This document shows positions 1 to 5,190 of a stretch of 8,722 nt of DNA, piece by piece (the stretch's first letter is position 1; every line of letters starts with the position of its first letter). The notes under the pieces are model-generated. The model saw nothing but the letters and a program-made list of their open reading frames with translations. It did not search any database and had not been told where the DNA came from. The stretch is from positions 2,803 to 11,524 of the forward strand of contig DCFZ01000009.1 in the NCBI GenBank assembly GCA_002314455.1, given 5' to 3'. A program made the position numbers and the translations under genes. The DNA comes from Lentisphaeria bacterium UBA1791. Its GTDB lineage: Bacteria; Verrucomicrobiota; Lentisphaeria; Victivallales; Victivallaceae.

Positions 1-139
1 GGCTCGTCTATATTGTTACCGCCCGCAAAACGAATGTCCCACGCGGGGCTCTGCTCCGCTTGGCGGTTCGACGCTCCGGTAAAAACCATAAAAACGGACG
101 CCGCGAAGCGACCGTTTCGCGCGCTTTGTTTTGTAATAC
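1..139. other. left-edge non-coding stretch, no convincing gene
   Basis: I find no protein here that resembles a family I know, although reading frames stay open on both strands because the region is GC-rich. Two hairpin-capable segments are visible. At 43-59, GCGGGGC and GCTCCGC flank a TCT loop, with one G-U wobble if transcribed. At 102-121, CGCGAA and TTCGCG flank an 8-nt loop and are followed by a T-rich run (CGCTTTGTTTT). The second could be a weak terminator for a + strand gene lying left of the window. No prfA end, the usual neighbour of prmC, is recognisable. Confidence 0.4.
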
Positions 140-168
140 TTGCAAAACGCGCCGCACCTTGGTATATT
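140..168 (+). promoter_or_regulatory. sigma70-like promoter of the prmC-yraN-comF operon
   Basis: A -35 box TTGCAA (140-145) and a -10 box TATATT (163-168) are separated by exactly 17 nt. With the usual six-base discriminator the transcript would begin at about 175, which is the A of an in-frame ATG. That predicts a leaderless mRNA for prmC and fits the lack of any Shine-Dalgarno sequence. The boxes are read by eye, with no experimental support. Confidence 0.55.
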
Positions 169-174
169 ATGCCC

Positions 175-1005
175 ATGCAAACCTATCGTCAACTTGCTTT
201 GGAAATCGGCGCGGCGCTCGCGCAGAAACAATTCGCTTCGCCGGAAGCCGAGGCGCGCATCATCGCGGAAAGTGTCGGCGGCGGCCGCTTTTTTGATCTC
301 GCATTGCGGGAAGTTCCCGCTGCGGCGGCGGAAAAAGCGGCGCAGATCCTCGCGCGGCGGCTGAAACAGGAGCCCTTACAATATATTACAGGGTGTGCGC
401 CGTTTCGCGAACTTGAGCTTATTGTCACGCCCGATGTGCTCATCCCGCGCCCCGAAACGGAATTGCTCGTCGATTTCTGCATCGGGCATTTGCCTCCCAA
501 CGGCACTTTGCTCGACCTCGGCACCGGCAGCGGCGCGATCGCCCTCAGCGTCGCCTTTGAGCGATGCGACAGCCGCGTGACGGCGGTCGACATTTCAAAT
601 GCCGCCCTTGCCGTCGCAAGAAAAAATGCGCAGAAATACCAGTTGACGTCGCGCGTCGAATGGCTGAATTCAGACCTCTTTGCCGCCGTGCAGAACCGCC
701 GTTTCGACGTCGTCGCCGCCAATTTGCCGTATGTAACGCTCGACGAATATTCAACGCTCGAAAGAGAAGTCCGCGACTTTGAGCCGCAACTTGCCCTGAC
801 GTCGGGAAGCGACGGCTTACAGCACATCCGGCGTGCGATCGCCGGGTTGAACGATCATCTCGCCCCGGGCGGCGCGGCGATCTTTGAGTTGTCGCCGCCG
901 CAGGCGGAAACGGTCGCCCGATGGCTGACCGAAGCGGGGCTGAAAAGCGAGATCCAATACGATCTCGTGCAACGACCGCGTTTCGTCGCGGCGACGAAAC
1001 GATGA
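175..1005 (+). CDS. prmC: peptide chain release factor N5-glutamine methyltransferase (PrmC/HemK)
   Basis: Class I SAM-dependent methyltransferase of 276 aa, the normal length for PrmC, which methylates the glutamine of the GGQ motif in release factors RF1 and RF2 in the cytoplasm. The N-terminal helical substrate-binding domain covers about residues 1-75 and includes the family signature EPLQYITG. IPRPETE follows at 90-96, the SAM-binding loop DLGTGSG at 114-120, and an NLPY active-site motif at 183-186. The family usually has NPPY, so this is a Pro-to-Leu variant at the second position. A FEP..AL...SDGL stretch near 202-215 is also typical. I chose ATG 175 because the promoter places the transcript start there; ATG 169, six bases upstream, is the alternative. 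An in-frame extension to position 13 would run through the promoter and has no PrmC character. First gene of a three-gene operon; its TGA overlaps the yraN start (ATGA). The family assignment is secure. Confidence 0.95.
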   Translation: MQTYRQLALEIGAALAQKQFASPEAEARIIAESVGGGRFFDLALREVPAAAAEKAAQILARRLKQEPLQYITGCAPFRELELIVTPDVLIPRPETELLVDFCIGHLPPNGTLLDLGTGSGAIALSVAFERCDSRVTAVDISNAALAVARKNAQKYQLTSRVEWLNSDLFAAVQNRRFDVVAANLPYVTLDEYSTLEREVRDFEPQLALTSGSDGLQHIRRAIAGLNDHLAPGGAAIFELSPPQAETVARWLTEAGLKSEIQYDLVQRPRFVAATKR

Positions 1006-1406
1006 TCCGGCGCGATCTCCATCTCAAACTCGGGCGTTTCGGGGAAGTCGTCGCACGGCGTTTTCTCGCGAGCAAGGATTACTTTATTCTCGCTGGCAAC
1101 TGGCGCACCCGCGTCGGCGAACTCGACCTTGTCGCGCTCGACGGCGAATGCATCGTTTTCGTCGAAGTCAAAACCCGGCGCTACCGCAAAAAATGCGACG
1201 ATTTCCGTCCGGCGCGGAATCTTTCCAATTATCAGATGAAGCGCAATTTTCACGCGGCGAAACTTTACCGCAAGATCTTTCACGCCAAGAACTTAAAAGC
1301 GCGTTTCGACCTTGTCGAAATCTGTTGTGATTGGCGTCGTCGCGTCACCGCTATTTACCATACGCGCGATTATCTGCCGATGATCGTCGGGGAGTTGATC
1401 GGATGA
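1002..1406 (+). CDS. yraN: YraN / UPF0102 family endonuclease-like protein
   Basis: Protein of 134 aa, normal for UPF0102. The family core is clear: GRFGE near residues 11-15, then a conserved stretch with GELDLVA at 39-45 and FVEVKTR at 53-59. The acidic residues E40, D42 and E55 with K57 are arranged like the catalytic core of PD-(D/E)XK (Holliday-junction-resolvase-like) nucleases. The cellular substrate of YraN is not well established, so a nucleic-acid role is inferred from fold and motif. The start ATG overlaps the prmC stop codon by 4 nt (ATGA) and has no good Shine-Dalgarno sequence, which suggests translational coupling. The end overlaps comF in the same way. Soluble, with no signal peptide or membrane segment. 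Confidence 0.9.
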   Translation: MIRRDLHLKLGRFGEVVARRFLASKDYFILAGNWRTRVGELDLVALDGECIVFVEVKTRRYRKKCDDFRPARNLSNYQMKRNFHAAKLYRKIFHAKNLKARFDLVEICCDWRRRVTAIYHTRDYLPMIVGELIG

Positions 1407-2125
1407 ACTTTTTTCAGCAAACGCTGCGCTTTTTCAACTTGTTCCCCTGTCCCGCATGCGGCGAGGGCGACGGCAACGGCGTCAACGACTTCTGCCCGGA
1501 ATGCCGGAAAAAATTCGGCGCAATCGACCCCGCCAAGCGCTGTCACGGTTGCGGCGGCGACAACGACACCGCCCTCGCGCTCTGCTCGCTGTGTCTGCAG
1601 GAAAAGAAACGCCCGTGGCTCGACGCGTTGAGCCTTTTCCGCTACGAAAACGAAGCGCGCGAAATGATCCTCAAATTCAAATCGGGCAACCACGGCGTCA
1701 TCGCCCGGCCGCTGGGCAAGCTCGCCGCTTGCGCCATCGCCGCCGAGGCGTGGAAAATCGACGTGATCGTGCCGATCCCGTTGCACTTTTTGCGCAAATT
1801 CAAGCGCACCTACAATCAGGCGGAACTTCTGGCGCGGCAGATCGGCGATCATCTCGATCTGCCGGTCGAAAACGCCTTGACGCGCCGTTACGCCGCGGGC
1901 AAACAGGCGGCGCGTTCGCGCATCGGCCGCCACCGGAGCATCCGCCACCAGTTCGAGATCGGCGATTTCCGCCGTATTGCCGGACGCGACGTGCTCCTCG
2001 TCGACGACGTTTTCACCACCGGCGCCACCTGCGATGCCGCCAGCCGGGTCCTGTTGCAAAACGGCGCCAAGAGCGTCCGCGTTTTCACGATCTGCCGCAC
2101 GGTGGGTTACGCGGGAAGAATGTAA
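1403..2125 (+). CDS. comF: ComF family phosphoribosyltransferase-like protein
   Basis: Protein of 240 aa, the usual ComF/GntX size. The N-terminus has four cysteine pairs (C16/C19, C31/C34, C47/C50, C61/C64), forming a double zinc-finger module, including CPAC, CPEC, CHGC and CSLC. The middle has VPIPLH at 123-128 followed by RKFKRTYNQAELLA, a hallmark of the family. The PRPP-binding loop VLLVDDVFTTGAT lies at 197-209 and keeps the paired aspartates and the TTGAT turn of type I phosphoribosyltransferases. In naturally competent bacteria ComF proteins help bring single-stranded DNA into the cytoplasm; elsewhere the role is poorly defined. No ComFA helicase is adjacent. The start ATG overlaps the yraN stop (ATGA) and is preceded by a good Shine-Dalgarno GGGGAG (1389-1394, 8-nt spacing). 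Last gene of the operon. Confidence 0.93.
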   Translation: MNFFQQTLRFFNLFPCPACGEGDGNGVNDFCPECRKKFGAIDPAKRCHGCGGDNDTALALCSLCLQEKKRPWLDALSLFRYENEAREMILKFKSGNHGVIARPLGKLAACAIAAEAWKIDVIVPIPLHFLRKFKRTYNQAELLARQIGDHLDLPVENALTRRYAAGKQAARSRIGRHRSIRHQFEIGDFRRIAGRDVLLVDDVFTTGATCDAASRVLLQNGAKSVRVFTICRTVGYAGRM

Positions 2126-2291
2126 AGCCCCCCTTGTCGTCGGCCAGATTATGCGAGGGGCGCCGAGACCACCATCAGGTCACACCCGCGTTGGTTTAGT
2201 CCGACAAGTCCGACCTGTCCGACAAGTCCGACAAAGACGCCCATTTGGCGCCGCCGCGAGCTCGTCGAAGCTTTTAAAAGGAAACAGAAAA
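2126..2291. other. convergent spacer between comF and the radical SAM gene
   Basis: A 166-nt spacer between two converging genes, with no gene of its own. It contains a 9-bp tandem repeat (listed separately), a perfect 10-bp palindrome CTTTTAAAAG at 2271-2280, and short imperfect inverted repeats such as CGCC/GGCG around 2237-2252. I see no canonical hairpin followed by a T-run, so termination of either operon here may be weak or Rho-dependent. Confidence 0.4.
2199..2234. repeat. four-copy 9-bp tandem repeat (GTCCGACAA type)
   Basis: Four head-to-tail 9-mers run without gaps: GTCCGACAA, GTCCGACCT, GTCCGACAA, GTCCGACAA. Three copies are identical and the second differs in its last two bases. 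I saw no other GTCCGAC array in the window. The unit is a multiple of three, so it reads as a repeated tripeptide in any frame, but no supported gene covers it. Confidence 0.85.
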
Positions 2292-3203
2292 TTACCCCTG
2301 CATCACGCCGGTGCCGTCAAAAGAAGGGATGAATTTCGCATCGGCGGCGCGGCCGTCCTGCAAAAAACCATCCTCGATGCCGGAATCGAAAAGCGCATTT
2401 TCGATGCGTTTGATCTCGCGGAAATTCAGTTTGCGGTTCAATTCGGGGAATTCCCCCTGCAGGATCCGTCCGCACGGCAGATACTGGCGCATCAGACTGA
2501 AAAGGACGTCCCCCTTGTGGAAGTGCTCTTTGATGTAGTGAATGATTTTCATCGAATCGGCGAGGTGTCCCGGCAGCACCAGATGGCGGATGACGACGCC
2601 GCGCTTGAGCAGACCGTCGTTGCCGATCTCACAGGGGCCCGTCTGGCGGAACATCTCGTCGATCGCGCGCGTCGCGGTCTCAAAATAGTGCGGCGCCTGA
2701 CTGTAGCGGATTGCGAGTGCGTCGTCGCAATACTTCAGATCGGGCAAAAAGATCTGCACCTTGCCCGCGAGGAGTTTCAGCGATTCGACGCTTTCGTAGC
2801 CGTTGGAATTATAGACGACGGGGACGTCCGGCGCTTCGTCGAGACTTGCGAGGATGGCGCGCAAATAGTGTGTCGGCGTGACGAGATTGATGTTGTGCGC
2901 GCCCTGGGCGATGAGTTCGCGATAGATTTCCTTGAGGCGCGCGATCGAAACGACGCTGCCGCGGTGGAGCGCGCTGATCTCGTAATTCTGACAGAACGCA
3001 CAGCGCAGATTGCATCCGGCAAAGAAAACCGTGCCGGAGCCGCGCGTTCCGCTGATGACAGGTTCCTCCCAGAAGTGCAATCCCGCGCGGGCGATGACGG
3101 GCAACTGCGGCGAAGCGCAGAATCCGGGAAGCGTCGCGCCGTTTCCGGGGGTTTCAGGGCGCATTGCGCCACAGCGGCGTGGACAGTCGAAGCACGCGCT
3201 CAT
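2292..3203 (-). CDS. radical SAM protein, COG1313 / PflX-like (pyruvate formate-lyase activase-related)
   Basis: Protein of 303 aa matching the PflX-like radical SAM family across its length. The [4Fe-4S]/SAM motif is AGCNLRCAFCQN, with C64, C68 and C71 in CX3CX2C spacing. It is preceded by the family stretch around residues 42-60 (HFWEEP..SGTRGSGT) and followed by GAHNINLVTPTHY (101-113), VVYNSNGYE (129-137), LPDLKY (153-158) and RHLVLPG (206-212). The extra N-terminal cysteines C4, C7, C11 and C29 are typical of this group and could bind metal. The family resembles activases of glycyl-radical enzymes, but its substrate is unknown and no glycyl-radical enzyme is visible here. The start ATG overlaps the stop of the upstream zinc-ribbon gene (ATGA, 3200-3203) and has no Shine-Dalgarno sequence, so translation is probably coupled. 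The family call is firm; the reaction is unknown. Confidence 0.92.
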   Translation of the reverse strand: MSACFDCPRRCGAMRPETPGNGATLPGFCASPQLPVIARAGLHFWEEPVISGTRGSGTVFFAGCNLRCAFCQNYEISALHRGSVVSIARLKEIYRELIAQGAHNINLVTPTHYLRAILASLDEAPDVPVVYNSNGYESVESLKLLAGKVQIFLPDLKYCDDALAIRYSQAPHYFETATRAIDEMFRQTGPCEIGNDGLLKRGVVIRHLVLPGHLADSMKIIHYIKEHFHKGDVLFSLMRQYLPCGRILQGEFPELNRKLNFREIKRIENALFDSGIEDGFLQDGRAADAKFIPSFDGTGVMQG

Positions 3204-3424
3204 GGGCGCAACATTCTGCCGTAGGCGGAACCTGCCCAGCGCTGCAACAGCGGCGTCGCGACGAAATCTTCGAGCAACGCGTCGCGGTCAAAGGCAAAAT
3301 CGCAATATGGACAATGCCAGAACCCCTCAATGTCGGTGGGGGTGAGGTTTTCGCCGCATTGCGGACAGACGATGATCGGCGTCGCGCCGCCCGGCGTCGT
3401 TTTCAGTGTGATTTTCTTTTCCAT
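3200..3424 (-). CDS. small zinc-ribbon protein
   Basis: Short protein of 74 aa with two cysteine knuckles, CPQC (C20, C23) and CPYC (C38, C41), 14 residues apart. This is a classic zinc ribbon. The C-terminal part (45-74) looks helical and has no motif I recognise. No signal peptide or membrane segment is present. ATG 3424 is preferred because the -10 box lies only 10 bases upstream, so an upstream in-frame start at 3463 would fall inside the promoter. There is no Shine-Dalgarno sequence, and the predicted leader is about 4 nt or less. It is first in a two-gene operon with the COG1313 radical SAM gene and overlaps it by 4 nt. A shared function is therefore likely, but I cannot name it. Confidence 0.8.
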   Translation of the reverse strand: MEKKITLKTTPGGATPIIVCPQCGENLTPTDIEGFWHCPYCDFAFDRDALLEDFVATPLLQRWAGSAYGRMLRP

Positions 3425-3434
3425 AATAAGATAT

Positions 3435-3463
3435 AATATACCGCCGCGCCGGAAAAAAATCAA
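3435..3463 (-). promoter_or_regulatory. sigma70-like promoter of the zinc-ribbon/radical SAM operon
   Basis: On the - strand a -35 box TTGATT (3463-3458) and a -10 box TATATT (3440-3435) are separated by 17 nt. The predicted start near 3428 leaves a leader of only about 4 nt before ATG 3424. The -10 region shares the string GGTATATTAT with the prmC promoter. The -35 box lies inside the loop of the inverted repeat 3448-3474. Confidence 0.5.
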
Positions 3464-3474
3464 ACGTTTCCGGC
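3448..3474. promoter_or_regulatory. perfect inverted repeat in the divergent promoter region, possible operator
   Basis: GCCGGAAA (3448-3455) and TTTCCGGC (3467-3474) form a perfect 8-bp inverted repeat with an 11-nt AT-rich spacer. It covers the -35 box and part of the spacer of the - strand promoter and ends 5 bp before the -35 box of the + strand promoter. That position suits a regulator acting on both genes. No T-run follows it in either direction, so a terminator is less likely. Function is inferred from position only. Confidence 0.4.
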
Positions 3475-3479
3475 ATTGC

Positions 3480-3507
3480 TTGATTATTCCTTGTTTGAGT
3501 GTACATT
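3480..3507 (+). promoter_or_regulatory. possible sigma70-like promoter of the Lnb_N gene
   Basis: A -35-like TTGATT (3480-3485) and a -10-like TACATT (3502-3507) are spaced by 16 nt. The predicted start near 3514 would fall at the Shine-Dalgarno sequence AAGGAG (3513-3518), leaving a very short leader. The match is weaker than at the other promoters, so exact placement is uncertain. Confidence 0.35.
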
Positions 3508-3526
3508 AAGACAAGGAGTTTTTACG

Positions 3527-4561
3527 ATGAAAAACATATGGAAAAAAGTCGGCACTGCCGCATTCTGGATCTTTTGGGTCGTCGAGTGGTTCTTTGCGCT
3601 CTGGTGCACCGGGGCGCTCTATTTTCAGCGCGTCGTGCCGCCGCTGTGGGGCAAACTCATCCTCATCGCGCTCTACCTCGGCGCGACGCTCTTTCTGATG
3701 CTTTGGAGCCTGAAAAAACGGTGGATTCTCGCCGGAATCGCCGGTTTTTCGGTCTGTTTTGCCGCGGCGTGGCTGCTCTTTCAACACCCGACGGGGGCGC
3801 GCGACTGGGATCCCCCCTTTGCCAGAGTGCCGGTCGCCCGCTTTTCCGCCGACGGCAAATCGGTCACGATCGAAAATATCCGCGATTTCCACTACCGCAC
3901 CGAAGATGATTACGACGTCCGCTACCGCACGGAAAGTTATTGTTTCGACGACCTCGAAACGATGGATTACTCGATCACCCACTGGAATGGCTCGGAGTCT
4001 TTCGGGCACATTATGCTCAGTTTCGGCTTCAAAGACGGCAGACGCATCGTCATTTCGCCTGAAGCGCGCATGGAGCGCGGCAAAAAGTACGAGATATTGC
4101 CCGGCTTTTTCCGCCAGTATGAATTGATCTACATCGTCGCGACCGAGGAGGACGCCATTCAGTTGCGGACGCACCACCGCCGCTACGAAAAAGAGGAAGT
4201 GCTGCTTTACCCGACGACGACGACGCCGGAAGTGGCGCGTTTCATTTTCCGCGACCTGCTCGAGCGGAGCAACCGCCTTGCTGAACATCCGGAATTCTAC
4301 AACGGCATCACCTACAACTGCTTGAGCTGTATGGCGCCGACGGCGCAGAAACTCGGTTTCGACTTCTGCGACACGTGGCGCGGCGTCTGCAACGGTTTTT
4401 CGGATCGTTACGGATTTCGCGTCGGCTGGCTCTACCGCGACGACCCGACGGAAAGTTTTGCCGACTACCGCAAGCGCCACTCGGTCAACCAGTACGTCGA
4501 GCACCTCGCCGCCCCGCCGGATTACTCAAAATTGATCCGCCCCTGGTGCAAACAGAAGTGA
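3527..4561 (+). CDS. three-TM membrane protein with Lnb_N (former DUF4105) periplasmic domain
   Basis: Protein of 344 aa. Three hydrophobic helices lie at about residues 11-30, 43-60 and 66-84, separated by short Lys/Arg-containing turns. An extracytoplasmic domain follows from about 95 to the end. This domain matches the family formerly called DUF4105, now Lnb_N. Seen here are FHYRTEDDYDVRYRTE (121-136), the conserved histidine in GHIMLSFGFKDGR (H161), FFRQYELIYIVA (194-205) and TYNCLSC (263-268) with C265. H161 and C265 are the likely catalytic pair. Characterised Lnb proteins transfer an acyl chain to the N-terminus of lipoproteins, so lipoprotein maturation is a plausible role, inferred from family membership. 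This protein is shorter than multi-TM Lnb proteins and has its helices at the N-terminus. ATG 3527 has an excellent Shine-Dalgarno AAGGAG (3513-3518, 8-nt spacing). The gene is monocistronic, divergent from the radical SAM operon and convergent with the his-uup operon. Confidence 0.85.
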   Translation: MKNIWKKVGTAAFWIFWVVEWFFALWCTGALYFQRVVPPLWGKLILIALYLGATLFLMLWSLKKRWILAGIAGFSVCFAAAWLLFQHPTGARDWDPPFARVPVARFSADGKSVTIENIRDFHYRTEDDYDVRYRTESYCFDDLETMDYSITHWNGSESFGHIMLSFGFKDGRRIVISPEARMERGKKYEILPGFFRQYELIYIVATEEDAIQLRTHHRRYEKEEVLLYPTTTTPEVARFIFRDLLERSNRLAEHPEFYNGITYNCLSCMAPTAQKLGFDFCDTWRGVCNGFSDRYGFRVGWLYRDDPTESFADYRKRHSVNQYVEHLAAPPDYSKLIRPWCKQK

Positions 4562-4600
4562 CGCGACCGGCGCGCGCAAAGCGGAAACGGCGTCAGTTTT
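4559..4600 (+). terminator. weak terminator-like inverted repeat between convergent genes
   Basis: TGACGC (4559-4564) and GCGTCA (4590-4595) pair perfectly over 6 bp around a 25-nt GC-rich spacer that can form a small inner CCG/CGG stem. GTTTT follows on the + strand. The left arm contains the stop of the Lnb_N gene and the right arm contains the stop (as its complement) of the convergent gene. The long loop and short T-run make termination uncertain. Confidence 0.3.
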
Positions 4601-5153
4601 CCTTGTAGATTTTCCAGACGCCGTCGACTTTCCGGAGTTTCAGAACGACCGTTTTGGGATCCGACGTCTGCCAGTTGGTCGAGAAATAGGTGATCGTCGC
4701 CTGCATCCCGTCGATCTCGACCTGCCGGATCTGCAGATTCTGCAATTCATGCACGTAGCTTTGTTGAATTTTTTCGCGCATGGCAGTGCATTTTCCGAGG
4801 TAGATCGCCGCAAATTCCTTGGTGTGGGCATAGACTTTCAGCTGGGCGATTTCAAAGAGCGAAGGGGCGCACTGCTTCTGCCGTCTGAAGCTGAAACAGA
4901 GCGCTTCATACGGGTGCTCGCCATCGAGCATGTCGATGAATTCTTTCATCTGCGGCACGGTCAGAACCGTCTGATCGGGCATCGTCAAGGTGGCGTCGTC
5001 CGTGTAGTGGGCGAGGAACTGCTCAAAATTCAATTTTGCCGCACACTGCCGCGAAACGAGCGTCACGTTGATCACATCTTCCGTATCGCCGGCAAACAGC
5101 GCGCCGACGGTGCAAAACGCCAGTGAAATGCCACAGATGTATGATTTCGTCAT
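4593..5153 (-). CDS. exported NTF2-like small protein
   Basis: Protein of 186 aa with a plausible Sec signal peptide: K3 near the start, a hydrophobic core over about residues 5-20, and a probable cleavage after A21 or G22 (LFAG|DTED). The mature part looks like an NTF2/SnoaL-type cone-fold domain. Helical segments carry FEQFLAHYTDDATLTMPD (43-60), typical of the family's N-terminus, and the C-terminal strands end in KVDGVWKIYKEN, the usual DGxWKI closing motif. I cannot assign a ligand or reaction. Four cysteines (C37, C86, C95, C122) remain in the mature part. ATG 5153 is chosen because the signal peptide begins there; the in-frame open region to 5615 is uup read in another frame. The Shine-Dalgarno match is weak. 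Last gene of the his-uup operon, 37 nt after uup, so the link may be positional only. Confidence 0.75.
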   Translation of the reverse strand: MTKSYICGISLAFCTVGALFAGDTEDVINVTLVSRQCAAKLNFEQFLAHYTDDATLTMPDQTVLTVPQMKEFIDMLDGEHPYEALCFSFRRQKQCAPSLFEIAQLKVYAHTKEFAAIYLGKCTAMREKIQQSYVHELQNLQIRQVEIDGMQATITYFSTNWQTSDPKTVVLKLRKVDGVWKIYKEN

Positions 5154-5190
5154 TGGTGTTGCTCTATGTTTTGCGGTTGAAGAAAAAACG

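Noticed and set aside
13..174. N-terminal extension of PrmC to a start near position 13
   Set aside because: The extra residues do not look like PrmC, and the extension crosses the best promoter in the region.
2199..2234. CRISPR array
   Set aside because: The 9-bp units are directly adjacent with no spacers, and no cas gene is present.
1977..3224. Long + strand open frame (415 codons) across the end of comF, the spacer and the radical SAM gene
   Set aside because: It overlaps two strongly supported genes, passes through the 9-bp tandem repeat and shows no protein family features.
3506..4504. Long - strand open frame (332 codons) opposite the Lnb_N gene
   Set aside because: It mirrors the coding strand of a recognised protein, with no start signal and no motif.
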